Assembly: GCA_947579665.1 (NCBI GenBank) | Contig: OX388348.1 | Span: forward strand, 3,472,001 to 3,536,000 | DNA from: Sympetrum striolatum | Taxonomy: Eukaryota > Arthropoda > Insecta > Odonata > Libellulidae | DNA length: 64,000 nt | Reading direction: 5' to 3' | Shown here: piece by piece, positions 1 to 12,568 of the stretch | Numbering within the stretch: position 1 is the first letter of the stretch | Layout of the letters: each line of letters begins with the position of its first letter | Notes under the pieces: generated by a model | The model's database searches: none | The model's input: the letters and a program-made list of their open reading frames with translations, nothing else | What the model was told of the DNA's origin: nothing | Position numbers and translations under genes: made by a program

Positions 1-846
1 TTTTGTAGCATGACATGTTTAAAACGTATTTCTGAAGAATTGTTTATTTTTGGAAGTTCTCGTTTCGCTCTCGGCTGAGGAACTTTAACGCAGAAACAAA
101 GCAAGTGTGCGTGCAAACATGAGGTGAAAATATATAGGAAGAAAGATATTAATTTCCAAAACACAACGCCAGAAAGATGGAGAGACAGCAGTAGGCGAAA
201 GCCGTTTTTCCGATGATCGTTGACAAGGTTCCGGGAAAATCAATTGATTGGAGATCCAATAAAAAGGGATTAAAAGCCATTCAACACGGTTTTTTCGTTC
301 CCTTGTAACGGGTTGGGGCTTTCGTTCGTAATTAAAATGGAGTTCCCACGGACTGTAGATGGCACGTCACACATTTTGGTGAACAACTGCCGTTAACTAA
401 ATTTTTAAAACTCAATAAAAGTAATGATAGCGTTATGAAGGAAAATTGTTTAAAATAGAAGCGTTCATAATTTTGGCCTAGACATCGAAAACGGTTTTGC
501 CGTCTTTGTAAATAGTGTAAATAAGTAAGTAAATAGTGGTTCTATTCTTACAAAAAATGCCGTAATTCCCTTTTCCTTTAGAAGATTTTGATAGAATGTT
601 AATTAAAGATTGCGTAAATATTGTACCAGTTTTGATAAATTCGATCAATAGGGTTCAAATTTCATTCATCTTCCAAACTTATATTGCTCAGGATACCTGA
701 GCTACAACCATTTTGTCTTCTTTCGAATGGTAATATTTTGCGAAGGGTAGAGCAAAAATTGCTTCAATGATTTGCGTGATGATTTATGATAATCTCGCAG
801 GGAACATGTTTATAAAGGACATTGTTATCTCATGAACCCGCTATTT
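1..846. other. Non-coding stretch, GC-richer patch at about 180-370
   Basis: No coding region or repeat recognised. A patch at roughly 180-370 has mixed composition with several CG dinucleotides, against an A+T-rich background. Short imperfect repeats of GTAAATA lie near 508-538. Best read as intron or intergenic DNA. Confidence 0.5.
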
Positions 847-925
847 GGGACTCCCTAGAAGTCTTGCGGGTTTTAGCCTTTGGTGAAAGCGGTCTCGGCT
901 TCGATTCCTGGTGTTGGTCCGCTTG
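847..925 (+). repeat. tRNA-derived SINE relic (family 1), degenerate
   Basis: This is a diverged copy of the tRNA-like SINE seen intact at 25181-25305, in the opposite orientation. The shared core CCTTTGGTGAAAGCGGT lies at about 877-893, followed by a decayed B box (GCTTCGATTCCTGG, about 898-911). The start (GGGACTCCCTAGAAGTC) matches the 5' tRNA head of the better copy. The acceptor and T-arm pairings are partly lost, so this is an old, inactive insertion. It is not a functional tRNA gene. Confidence 0.6.
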
Positions 926-3900
926 TGCAAAATGATTTTGTATGTGGAAACACTTATAAAAAATTGATTACCAACTACAACTTGTAATAAATTTACTATA
1001 ATTGCATTATCATGATAATGTTTTGGATGAAAAGTTAGCTTTCCAAAACACATGTAATTTTGCTAATTTCCTTATCTATGTTAATACATTTATGATAAAA
1101 AATGTCATATATATTTGCTCATCTAACTTAAGGTTAATCTTTGTACCGCATTTTCGTTACAAAAGCAAGAGTCTTAATCAGTATAAACCATTGTACGGAA
1201 TAATGAACGGTCGCGTAGAACGACTGATAAACACAGATTAGTAAATGAAGATAAATAATTCAAAACCAAAATAATAACATCTTATTTTCCTAATCCTGTT
1301 TATGCAAATCAATTAGTTAATTTATATTTCAAAATAAATTGGCTTTCATACATCTACGCTGACTCCTATGACATAATATCCACATTTAACTTTTATAAAA
1401 ACTAAGTTTGTATTTGACGGCTGTGGCATTCTACTAACTGCTGAATTATTTCTTACTCATCGCTTCGAGTGGTCTAGAAATTCTGATTTTGCAAATATTC
1501 TGAAGAGAAATATCCTTCCTTCATAATTCTAATTTCCTTAGGTTGGAAATTATTACTGTGATACAGGGCCATAAAAAACACTCTTTTATCTTGTTATAGC
1601 AAATGTTTTACTTTGCTATTACTGCCTTTATTCTATTTTCAACGCTCGTCTGACCAAAGGATTTTACTTCTTATGATTCTCCCTGATCTTTCTAGCCCAA
1701 CGACTGATGGGAGTGATGATTTGGTTTGGATGCAGTTTTTATTTAGTAGATTCCAGAGTTTGTATGTATATCATGTAGTAGGAACTGCAATTACTACACA
1801 ATATGTTTATATGTTTTTCTCTTGTTGTTTTATATTTCCCAGTTCCTCTCGTTGTGCTCCACATTTTATATTAAATTGAATATTTTCCGGTTACCTCGTC
1901 CTCTCCATATCACTAGATATTGGCTTCTCGCTCTATTGTGAGATCTTCGATATTGTGCTTCTTACCGGTTGGTTTCCTAAAATTGACTTTTTCGGGGCAT
2001 TGGAGACGGTATTATAAGGACTTTATAGAGTATTTCCGTCGATCCGAGAGAGGAGAAGGGTTCTATGATTTTCAATATTGTAGATCAGCCACGTGAAGAT
2101 GGTAGGAACTAGTCTCGCCCAACGCACCCTTCCTCCGGAGGGATCCAATTCTCCCCGGATTATGGCGTCGGCACAATGGGTGTGGCACACGGCAACAAGC
2201 GGCTCACACACACTGTGTGGATGCCTTCCAACTTCTCCACCAAGTTCATTATAACTTCTCCTCCACCCGCGCAATTTATGCGGTGTATAAAATTTTAAGC
2301 GCCCTTATGTCTCCGGTTATGAAACATTCGGCTTTTAATCGACCTGCCGAGGAATTTTTAATCCCTTTGAATTTCGTTCGCGGGTTTTTATCGGAAATTG
2401 GCTTCTGGGTTTTATTGCGCTGCCTAATCATGTGAACGGTCGAGGTTATTCAAAAAGCGGTAATTTAAAGATTACTAAAATCGGTTAGTGGAATTAGATC
2501 GGCCTTGAAACTTTCACGTATTCTGTAGCAGTAGAAAGTACGAGTGTATATTTAATACGGAAACTTAATCTGAAGTAGCAAAAAAGTTAATATGATGAAA
2601 AGAACTTCAGCTCACACGTGATCATCATACGAATATAGATTGAACATAAAATCGGAATTAAATCAGTATAAATTGAGATAAAGGAAATTAATGGAAGAAA
2701 GGATTTTATGCTTCTACGGATGTTCTGAAAACGTTTCACCTATTTTTATTTCTTGGCACGTTCATGAATGACCTTTACACCTCTTAATCCCTCCAAATCG
2801 TAAGAGCTGAAAAGGAATTAAATATTTGAGACGGTTTAGAATGGGTTGAATTTGTAAATTAAAGTTTTTATTTTATTTCCTTTCTTAGAATACCTGCATT
2901 TCATTTCGCAGTCTTTCTTGAACATTTACTTTGGAGATCAGATAGAGCACTGAAATTTATAGTTTACATTTTGAAAGGTTTGTATTTCAGTTCGTGTGTA
3001 TTTGGGTCTCAAATGTTTAAGGAACTTAAAAGAAGCTTCGAAAAGGACTCTCGGCGTGATGACTTTTGTCACTCATTCCAAGCATTTTCGATTCTGAATA
3101 AATACGGAGTACTGTAGTCTAGTATAGGCACCTTTCTCATTATGCATAGGCCAGTATGTGTTTTTTGTCAAAAGCCGAATATATTTGTTGGAATAAAAAT
3201 CTTCTCTGTACTTTAAAACATTGGAAATAAGTACATATCTTTACATGCAATCTAAATGAATTGTTTTTATAACTTAAGGGAATCAGATTACTTGTAAATA
3301 CTACTACTACTTGAAAATAGAAATAGGACCAAATCCAGCCTAAGGGCTGCGGGTTTCCCACTCCTAGTCTAATGGGTGAAATAGTTTTCATTATCCAACA
3401 GACTCATGAAAATTAAACTAAATAATTTCTTATTTAAGAGCAACAGAGCCATTTTTTGCTTACTTATTGTCTACAGTAATTAAAATTCAGAGCTCACTTC
3501 TGAGAGAAGCAGTGATTCAATTTTCTGTGCCGCAAACTGCATTTACGTCCACATCTTCAGGTTTACGCCGTCAATATCTCTATGAATCACCTTTAAATGT
3601 CTTTCTGATGGCGTAACGGTTATCGCCGATCGTCATTGACGAGCCCCAGATTTGATCGAAAAACCGTCTCCGCGAATTCTCCAAAACCGTTTTTAAACAC
3701 TTGGCGTAGCGGTTGGGTTTTTTCTGATTTATGTCCTAAAATTCGTGAATAGGAAATTTTAAGGAAGAGGTTAATGCCCTCTGTTCTTCTTTTCTCATCT
3801 CCCTTGGAAGATTTCTTGGTTAAGTGAGCTCACAGTCATGTGATACACTGTTATCTGTTTTTTATCTTACATTTTCAAAGAAGTTATTTTTAAATCTTTA

Positions 3901-5040
3901 TAATCTGTAAACGTTATCACCCTTTAAACAGCTTTTAGTTAGTAAGGTTTAAGAAAAATTTCGTTTACTACTTATTTGCTTTTGCCTGTACTGCACCAAA
4001 TCAAGAGGTGGGTTTGAACTTCAATTCCTCCACTATTTGCAATTGACTCAATGAATAGCACTGTAATACTACGTCATCACAACCATGAACAAGATTCTGT
4101 CATAGTTAAACGAAATATGCAATTTCTCTACATTAATTAATAAAATTAAAAATTTCACAAAATAAACAAATTATTCAGTCTCCTAGAAAAAGGAAGTTGT
4201 AATCTACTGATAATATTATTAGGAATATTGCATTCGGTAAATATAAATTCAAGTCCTTCAAATAAATGGCAGGGTACCATTAAGGAAAAGTTAGGAAGCA
4301 GTCTAGATTGGCCGATGAGGGTACGTAATTACAGAATAAGGAAGAGTTAGGAAAAACGATCTCTTTGGTAAAGACAAAATTAGTGAAGCAGGTCGTTTTT
4401 CTAACCCTTTCAAACAGCAAATACTTTCCTCGTTAACGCGGATGAATATTAATTTTTAAAATTTGCGAATCATGAACTGATATCGACTTAATTTGATTTT
4501 TTGGCATTCACGCGAAAAGTTTCATTGTAAGAGATATTAACTCAATAAATTCATGAAGTAATTGATGAGAGTGCATTTTAGAGAGGATGTAATAACTGTT
4601 CGAAATGGGAGTTACCGTGGCTTTATCGCTCGAGGGCAGAGAACAGACTGCATGACTTTTTCATATATAATTTTTTCCATTTTCCCCTCATTCTCTTCTT
4701 GCATTCTCATTAATGAAAGGCTCAACGAGAACCAAATATTAATTGCCTCTCTGAATTCTTTTCCAAATTAAATTTATTCTTTATGATATTCGGTTCTTTC
4801 CCTTGTCTGAATGTCATTCCTACGGTTTTATAGGTTTTTTCACTTCACTCCTTTCACTTCATCTGCGTTTATACAGCAGTTAATTTTTCTGTGACAGGAG
4901 ATCCATCACGGCTCTTTTTCAATGGAAATAGCTTGTCCTTTGCACACTTCCCTGCTCGCTATGGATATTCATTTTTTGTCGTCGTACGCAATTTGTACTT
5001 CTCATGTTTATATGGACTTAATAATAGCAAAAGGTTGAAT
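926..5040. other. Long non-coding stretch
   Basis: No gene is supported; open frames are all under about 85 codons with no family motif. Two mixed-composition islands stand out, at about 2085-2290 (contains CACGTG and the palindrome CCTCCGGAGG) and about 3590-3720. The rest is A+T rich with no clear repeat. Confidence 0.5.
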
Positions 5041-5590
5041 GCGAAGTAGACCCCCATTTTGGCTGCGATAAAGTCATTTGTCTGTCTTCTTTCTCTTTCT
5101 ATATATCATCACCTCTTTCTTTCCAACAGCCATCTCTCGCTGATGCTGCTTTTCTGCGGGGATTTACTTCTGCAAAATGGGCGAAATTATCAGTTCTTTA
5201 ATCACATCAAGAAAATCTCTTCCTTTCTTTCCTAATTTGCTCTCTCTTACTGCTGATATTTCTTTCCAAATTGCTTTCTTTTATTTTTACCACCTTCATT
5301 CTTTTCATTCCTTTGCAATATCTTTATCTGTAATTTTAACTCCTTTGTGATTGTTTTCTTCTCCATTTTCCTCATCCATCAATTTTATTTTCCCTTTCTC
5401 TCTTCTTCTCCATCCTGCTCTACTACTGTTACAATATTTACTACATAATTACTATTCTAAATAATGTTATCATTTCTTTCTTTGCGTTAAATTTTATTTT
5501 ATTTTCCTATTTTCCCTCCATCCACTCTTCTTATCTCTGTGTAAGACATTTTCTTAACCTTTGCATTTTCCTTAATTTGATTTTTTCTTT
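5041..5590 (+). other. Pyrimidine-rich tract on the + strand
   Basis: The + strand is strongly enriched in C and T over about 550 bases, with many TTTCTTTC and CTCTCTT runs. A 3'-splice-like string ends at CCAACAG near 5131, but the base composition alone would produce such matches. The strand asymmetry may reflect a decayed microsatellite. Confidence 0.45.
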
Positions 5591-6145
5591 GTCTTGTAGA
5601 TACAATCTTTATTATCTTTAAGATATTTTTGTGTTACTCTTTCGACTTCGTGATTATATAGTAATTTACAAATATAGGTATAATTTGAACTGGTACAAGT
5701 ATAAAAATATAATTATAAATATATATATCACATGAAGTAATAAGTACATTATTACACTTTTTATAAAATAATTCTATAATGTAAATTTTAATTTTTATGT
5801 ATTGTTATAAATTATATGAAATACACGTAAAGCATCTGATAATGCCAGCTGGCGTCATTTTCTCGTCTGTTACCTTGAAGTAATTTGTGGCTTATTTTAT
5901 TTTTTCCCTACTCTTCATTTAATTTCCCACTGTATCGCCTCTCTCTTTTTCTGTTTAATTGACCTCCAAATTCTACTCGTAATGTACTCGTTGTTCCTCT
6001 TTCATGTCCTCGTCGCTTGTCTCTTTAAGTGGTTTCGCTATCTTCTCTTCTTTTCTTTAAAGTTAACATTTTAAAACAAAAATTTTCGAATTTAGGCGTT
6101 ACTTCAACTTTTAGTTCTTCAGTTTTTCATCTTATATATGGTTCT
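5591..6145. other. A+T-rich non-coding stretch
   Basis: Very A+T-rich sequence (5640-5840 is almost all A and T), with nothing recognisable before the foldback element. Confidence 0.5.
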
Positions 6146-6433
6146 GTGACAACTCAGAGTGCAACAACTCAGCGGACCCGACAACTCACCGTGCGACAAC
6201 TGACCAGGTCGGGGGTGAGGCGACAGCTCATCGCGCGGTATATTTATTATTAAATATATATATTATAAATAACTTATTAACTTATTTATTCAGTGTTCTG
6301 TAAAAAGACTACCATTCAGTTGTTTTAACATCAATATGTGATATTTCTTCAATCGTAGCGATTTGTTGCTCGCGCAATGAGCTATCGCGAAATGTCGCCC
6401 GATCAGTTGTCGTACTCTGAGTTGTCGGGTCAC
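6146..6433. mobile_element. Foldback MITE-like element with CGACAACT repeats
   Basis: The two ends are imperfect inverted repeats of roughly 75-95 bases. The left end starts GTGACAACTCAGAGTGCAAC and the right end finishes CTGAGTTGTCGGGTCAC. The reverse complement of the right arm repeats the left arm's motifs in order: ACAACTCAGAGT, CGACAACT, then AGCTCAT next to GCGCG. The arms enclose an A+T-rich spacer (about 6240-6345) with no coding capacity. The GC-rich arms stand out from their flanks. A TTATAT string lies near both edges but a target duplication is not certain. The superfamily cannot be assigned. Confidence 0.65.
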
Positions 6434-6479
6434 GATTTTATATCCCTTCAACCTTAACTTTTTGTCGTTTGACACTTTA

Positions 6480-6830
6480 TCTTTTACATCCGCCTCTTCA
6501 ACTTTTATCTTTCGGTTACTTTAACTTTCCATCTCTTATCATTTAGGCGTGTGATCTTCACTAACCCCTCTTGAGTTTCTCATTTCCGAATATTTTCCTC
6601 TAACTTTCCATTTCGTGCCATTCCTTCCCTTTTTCATAAATGTCATCGATTCCACACCCCAGCATCCCTTCAGTATCTCTCTCCATCCCCATTTCCCACT
6701 GTTCTCTCCTTTCCATCTTGTTCCATTCCCTCTTTGCCTCATCCCCCTCTTTTCCTCCCTCATCCCCCCTTAACCTCATCCCCTTCATCTCGATCCACCC
6801 TCTTCAAATGCACCTCATACCCCTCTCGCC
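6480..6830 (+). repeat. Pyrimidine-rich degenerate repeat with CATCCCC motif
   Basis: C/T-rich + strand tract with CATCCCC-like strings recurring at about 6660-6800. Open frames here on both strands are compositional artefacts (Ser/Pro-rich or Glu/Arg/Lys-rich). Probably a decayed minisatellite. Confidence 0.5.
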
Positions 6831-8357
6831 GACGCAGACAAGAATCGATTCAATTGAATTAAACCCATGACTGCACAAGTTCCTCCTCTAATTCTCCTCT
6901 TCTCTTTTGCTCTCATTTTCGTTCCTCTTTTCTTTCCTCTCTCTCCTCCGGATTTTCCTTTCTCCGCTCATTTCGGCTTTAAACGCGGTATTTTCCGAAT
7001 GTCCCCCGAAAAATGCCTTTTCTCTTTCCCTCTCGTTCGTCTCTGTATGATAATCTCTTTAATGCGGGGGAATCTTCCTTTGGTCATCGTTTCCGCAAAT
7101 AATGCTCCAGACTGAAGGATGTTGAGTTTTTTCCGCGTAAAAAAGTTTCATTGCTTACCCAAGAGGAAAGACTGCTACCGGAAGTAAATTAGACAGAGAC
7201 GTTTCTGGAAATTTAGGGAATCTCTTGTTCTGTTCGCCCACGCTGAGAGTAGGATTCGTCGACCAATTAGGATGCTCGGAAGATGCGGCCGGTTTGACTA
7301 ATGTGTCCAGAAAATATAAGCGAAATAACCCTCCTCTTTGAGGAAATTCGTTAATTAAGCAGCCGAAGTATAAATTGGAGCATAATTAATCAGTGGTATA
7401 TTATTTTCGTTCTCGTTTTAGCGTTACTCGTGTGAAGAAGGTTAGAAACCCATGCTATGCACATTTACATTTCATGGTGTATAGAATAGATTGAAATATT
7501 TTACCCAATTATTTCTACATGCGCTAAAGGAATAAGGCTTTAAATTAATGTGGATACAAATTACCTGCAACTTGATTGAATTTCTTAATCCAATTTTTTC
7601 AAACATTTATAAATAAAATCACTGGAAAGACTTAATTCTTAATCTCTTTGATTTTAAAGAAATCGATAGTCCAAATTACTATCTTTAGTAAATAACGAAC
7701 GTTAATTTTTTCCATTATCTGACTAAGATGTGCAAATATTTAAGATGATCAAATTCTGTCTCGAACAACAATGTCAGTTTATTATTAACTTGTACAACAA
7801 GGAAAAGAAAAAGGAAAATTGAACTAGTGTCTCACTGATTGACACTGATTCAGGGGTTGTCTTGTTCGATATTTTTGTTGCGAACTGTACCTTCGACAAT
7901 TAATATTCTTACTAGGAGGAAAATTGGTTTGGATATACTTAGAATAAAAGGCTATTCTTTAAAAATGTCTTCTTAGAAGAAGTAGAGCTCCGTATATTTA
8001 CACTCAAAATTAATTAAAAATTTGTATCCGTGCCTTTATAATCCCTCCTTTTTTCTTGGTATATTCATCTATTATTGAATCATTACTTATGAAAACTGCA
8101 CAAGAATGCCAGAGTTTATGCAGCCCCTTTAATTAAGTCTAACATTTTCGCTTTCTAGTATCCAGAAAATATATTTTATCGCTTGTCAGCCTCATCTTAC
8201 CTAACCAGTACTAGCACTTTCAAGATCCATATTTTTTAGAATTGTAATTTGTGAACATCACTCTCTATATCTAATTTCTTCTAGATTTTCTTTTTCACTT
8301 CTCAAGTTTACATCGTGCTAATTAACTTTTATCCGATGGTATGAGCAATCTCTAACT
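6831..8357. other. Non-coding stretch with homeodomain-like TAATTAA sites
   Basis: No gene recognised. The part at about 6940-7390 has mixed composition and contains TTAATTAA and ATAATTAATCA strings near 7350-7392, of the kind bound by homeodomain proteins. Such strings are also common by chance in A+T-rich DNA. Confidence 0.4.
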
Positions 8358-8445
8358 CAGGGGTGTCCATGGTTTTACGTCCGAGGGGCCCGCGTTTACT
8401 CATTTGTAGACTTCGCGGGCCGCAAACATTGTCAGAAAAAGTCCA
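8358..8445 (+). mobile_element. hAT-like transposon terminus, solitary
   Basis: Begins CAGGGGTGTCCATGG, the CAGGGGTGTCC type of terminus common in hAT-superfamily elements. It is followed by the usual subterminal GAGGGGCCCGCG and CGCGGGCCGCAAA blocks, with AGAAAAAGT after them. No matching opposite terminus was found in the next several hundred bases, so this looks like a truncated or heavily decayed copy. Assignment rests on the terminus alone. Confidence 0.5.
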
Positions 8446-9465
8446 TACCTATCGTTATTTGAAATCAATAGTCATTTATTGGGAATTGTTAGTTATGAAA
8501 TTACTTCGATTGGCATGCAGATTGTGTAGAGTGGTTCACTTTTTATGGTATATTCTAACCAAGATTTGCTATTTCCACTTCAGTCATCTTGATTAGCTTA
8601 GAAACTATAAGAAAACTTCACTAGTGCACAGTCTATTGAGCCGCATGGTGATAGTCGAAGTAGCGTGGTCTACAGGTTGCCTGCCTCAGATTATTGTGTT
8701 TATATTCAAATAAGAAATGGATATTAATACTGTTGTTAATTGTAGCGTTTTTAAGAATCGGCGCCAATGCTATTCCTTAATACAACCCGGCTTTAATTTC
8801 GCTGGAATCTATGACCTTGGTGCTACCACGTGTACCGTGTATTTGAGGTCGGCACGAAACGTGATTATTCGTGAGATACGACGAGGCAGTGTTTTACGCT
8901 TTGAATCGCTGATACTTTTCTAGGCGCACAGGAAGTAAACAATCATAAAGCAATGCCTAGAATTATGCCAGTTAGTTATCGGATTTACCTGATTTTCATC
9001 CTTGAGTTGGATTTTGCATTTAATTCCTTGAATTTACGCGGATTCAAATCAATCTGAATATCGTGGACAGACAGCAATATGGCGTAATGCTTCCCTTTGT
9101 TTAAGCAAACTCCCTTTATGGAAACGATGGAAAATGTATTAGAGGTATTCCTTAACAGAAAAACCGTTTGTTCAATAATAAATGAAGCAACGTCGCACGT
9201 CCAGGAATATTTTTTCAGTATAATGAATATCTGCACTTACCAAAGATTTGTTTACTTATTTATATCCTTCTGTTTTCAAGTTAATCGTGTTTTCTAGTGT
9301 CAATGAGTACTGTTAAATAGTGTATTTCCATAAACAGTCGTAAGTTTCCAGGCTAAATTTTCCAACACAAAAATGTTAAAAAGATAGAGAGGGAGTCATA
9401 ACATTAATAATATGCTATAATATGTTTTAACAATTGACCTAATATCAACATAAATATGCAACCAT
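8446..9465. other. Non-coding stretch
   Basis: Short open frames only. A tRNA-head-like string lies near 8660-8690 (TAGCGTGGTCTACAGG) without a downstream B box. Nothing else is recognised. Confidence 0.4.
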
Positions 9466-9532
9466 GTTCTAGGCATGATTCGAACCCAATATTTCAGCGT
9501 TTTAAATGGCAGGGACGCCATTGGGACCGGAT
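9466..9532 (-). repeat. tRNA-like relic (minus strand)
   Basis: On the minus strand, TTGGGTTCGAATCATGCC matches a pol III B box in T-arm context. The rest of the cloverleaf is not preserved and the flanks are not shared with the two SINE families described here. Probably a decayed tRNA-derived SINE. Confidence 0.35.
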
Positions 9533-12367
9533 GAGTGTCTCATGTTTTGGTTACTGGTTTTGAATATCTCAGGAATATATACAAACATTTGGAAAGATCA
9601 GTTGAAAAAAAACTCATTATTCCATAGAATATCCTTAGTTTTCTTTCTACTGATCACGGATAAGTTCAACTATATATCGCCGTAAGTCATAAATTATTTT
9701 TTTGGAAATATTTCCGAGAGATGCAGGAAATTTCTATCTAAACGAATATTGCATTGTAAACTGGTGAGATTAATTATTACACTGCAATGATACTTTGTTT
9801 TGGTTGATATTTCTACTTTTCTTATCTTGGTTTTGGTCAAAATACTCTTTTTTCCCACTCCAGTTATCAAACGCTTGTGTTCGGAAGTTGCCTTCAATCT
9901 AGCAATCGAAAACGTGCGTGGAAGACTATGGTTTGATCCCTCTGTTGCTGGAGGCCGCAAAGATTTGATTACAGAGCCGAATAGGGACCCTACCCTAGGC
10001 AAACAAGTTAGAAGCCGGTATTTCTTTCTCTCCCATTATCATTTCGAGTACCACGACACTTAATCGCCGCTATCCTTCCACTTTTCACTTCGGCCCACTT
10101 CGATTAATTCTCCCCTCGGAGCGACTGTGTCCACTCTTAAAACTTTTCTGTTTACCGATCCCCATTTGATCGTGTACCCATATTTGCCCATCTCCATGGG
10201 GCAATTGGTTAACATCACTCCATTGCTGTCCCTCTGGTGGTTGGGGTGTGAATGCTTCGTAGTCCGTCCCCAGGAGGAGCTGGCGTCGGCAACAGAGTAA
10301 ATATGTGCCAGAATTTTTGGGAAAGTCGGCGTCGGTCTGTCGACGCTCGGCGTCGCTTGTCGTGAACAACGAGAGATAACTCACGTCGATTATTTGACGC
10401 TCGAACAATAAACGGCCGAGTTGAATTCTTTCGTCGTCCTCTGTCTATTGGTAGGCCTTTGCGTCTGTTTTCTGTGGTACATTTCTCTCATTGCCATCCA
10501 GTTGCACCTTTCAGCAACTATTATGGAATTCTTTACTTTTCTCCACCGAAACACTATTTCATTACCAGTGACAATGATCGGCAATTTTTCATGAGATCGG
10601 ATGAAAATCGGGAATGTTCTAAAATCCTTTATCTGAAATATTTTAGAGATGACGTAATAGTGACAGCACCTTGTCTTCGTTGGATTCAGCTGGCGTTTCA
10701 TGGTCTTGTGTTATTGCGTATGTACACTATCCATTGATATTGGTTGGATAAGCCGATATACGGAAGTGAAGATTCCTGCAGAATAGAATATATATTATTT
10801 AATTACTCCGATTATATGTCTTAGATAATTGTAAGTGCCAAATACAACTTTGATGATTTGTACCTTCATTAATCTATTTAAGTATTTGTATGTTTAAGTG
10901 AGATCAATCTAAGAAAGATCTGCCTAGACTGAAGCTCAATTAAACCACAACAGTTGTACATTTTAAATGAATGTTGAACCTGGTGATTGGATTGATAACA
11001 TTCTTAATCAATTAGTGCTTTCAGTACAACTGTTTTATCTGGTTTATACAATAATGCGGCAAAAATATTGAATTTAGGACTCTATGTTCTTCATTTGCAT
11101 GCGTGAATGTGAAATGGTTAAAAGGAATACAAACATTTACTAATGAGTATGTTAAATACCTCCCCACATATATGGGTTGACGGTACATATGACGGTTTTC
11201 TTAAGGCCTGAGATTCATTCTTCATACCACTCGATAACTTTTAAGGGAGAATATTAATTAACATTAGGAAATAAACACATAAATTCATCATAATACATCA
11301 TACAAATCCATCGTAATAGATTATATTACGTCATAATGAATGGTTATTATTTACTACTTTTCATTGAGATGCAGATAATGTGTAATGATGAAAGCCTTTG
11401 GTTTTATTTTTGCAAATTGCGAAAGATTAGTAGGCTGAAAATGTACTGCCAGTTATGTATAGAAATAAGATGTAGTATTTACGTATGAATACGGAGTATC
11501 TGTTTGGTTTGAATCAAAATATGGCTTTTTACTTCTTCCAGATATGCGATGACTTAAAAAAATACCGAGTGGAAATGTTAGAGAGAAGATGCGACCCATC
11601 TTGTTTATTCGCCTAGAAACGCCAATTTGGAGAAACATCACGGCTTGCGATCTTCACTTTGTATCCCAGGCGGAATCGAATTTCGATTACGTGAAATTTG
11701 CCAAAACGAAAGTGGCTCTTTTTTCCGCTCCACCTCCCGTAAAATGTGCGAATTCGCAAAAGGCACAAGTGAAGCAGAAATTTACGCGCGCGGCGAAAAA
11801 GTGAAAGAGGGCGCGTTAATCTTGGGTGAAAGGAAGGATTCGAGGAGCTCTTTATGAGGTTCTCGGAACGGCCTATTAAATTTCCATTACTGCGCTCCCG
11901 AAAGCCGATTTGAGATTTTTTGACAAAATGCGTATGAAAAGTCACGGTTTCTGCCCATTATGAAACATGTGAATCGTTACCGCTTTTTTGAAAGATGTCT
12001 TCTGTTCCAGGAATATATGGCTGACTGAAATGGTGCTTATCGGTTGGCTGCTAAAGGGCCATAGTGACACTTAGCATACGGTTAAAATTTATTATTCTGG
12101 ATGAAGGTTTGCTGTTTGCATAACCTTGTTCGTGGAGAGATGTATGATTAATTCTCATTTTGCTAGCATGAATAAACTCTCGATGTTGGAAAGTACGAGT
12201 GAGTAAAGGCGGCTAGTTTCGTCTACAGATTAAGAATAAAAATGATTTTTCATTTCCACAGAATATGTATGCAAGTTAAAAAATATTTTTCAAGCTGGGA
12301 CGTATCAGATTTAAATAATAGTATTGTTAATTCGACATACGATTTCGATGAGCACTAATTTCGATGT
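9533..12367. other. Non-coding stretch with GC-richer islands
   Basis: Islands at about 9880-10470 and 11690-11900 contain open frames up to about 110 codons on both strands, but none shows a known family motif. The 10300-10360 part is unusually rich in GTCG/GGCGTC strings. Between the islands the sequence is A+T rich and featureless. The islands could be regulatory DNA or old coding debris. Confidence 0.4.
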
Positions 12368-12390
12368 GATTCGACAGCCTAGGTCATTTC
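12368..12390 (-). repeat. Family 1 SINE tail fragment
   Basis: ATTCGACAGCCTAGGTCATT repeats the tail of the family 1 SINE at 12569-12591, in the same orientation and about 200 bases away, without a tRNA head. It directly abuts ratchet-site candidate 1. Confidence 0.55.
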
Positions 12391-12536
12391 AATCGATGAT
12401 ATCTCATATATTTTGTAGCAATATTTCCAGATATAATGACTAATCGATTTTCTTTTCATTTCAGGTAAGCGCCTACTCAGTTATTGCTGATTGGATACTT
12501 GTTTTCGTAAGCTATGACAGTTATTTTTCGATTAAG
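12391..12536 (+). other. Candidate recursive splice site with RS-exon, copy 1
   Basis: Seen: a branch-like TGACTAATC at 12438-12446, a pyrimidine tract, then CAG|GTAAGCGCCTAC with the junction at 12464/12465. A second donor-like GTAAGC starts at 12507. The 42 nt between (12465-12506) are open in frame 0, reading VSAYSVIADWILVF. Known: recursive (ratchet) splice sites of long insect and vertebrate introns have a 3' splice site immediately followed by a reconstituted 5' splice site; many have a short RS-exon ending in a second donor. Inferred: this subdivides a long intron of a + strand gene. The segment resembles 51771-51939 upstream, at the junction and downstream. A dispersed repeat carrying splice-like motifs is the main alternative. 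Confidence 0.5.
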
Positions 12537-12568
12537 CGATATCCATATATATTAGTTTTGTTGAATCT

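Noticed and set aside
5085..5135. Strong polypyrimidine tract ending in CCAACAG on the + strand
   Set aside because: Lies in a long pyrimidine-rich tract where such strings arise by composition; no exon-like frame follows.
10390..10701. Minus-strand frame with an IVTGNE string, reminiscent of the first catalytic Asp motif of mariner-type transposases
   Set aside because: The catalytic Asp is replaced and no other transposase motif lies around it; a chance match.
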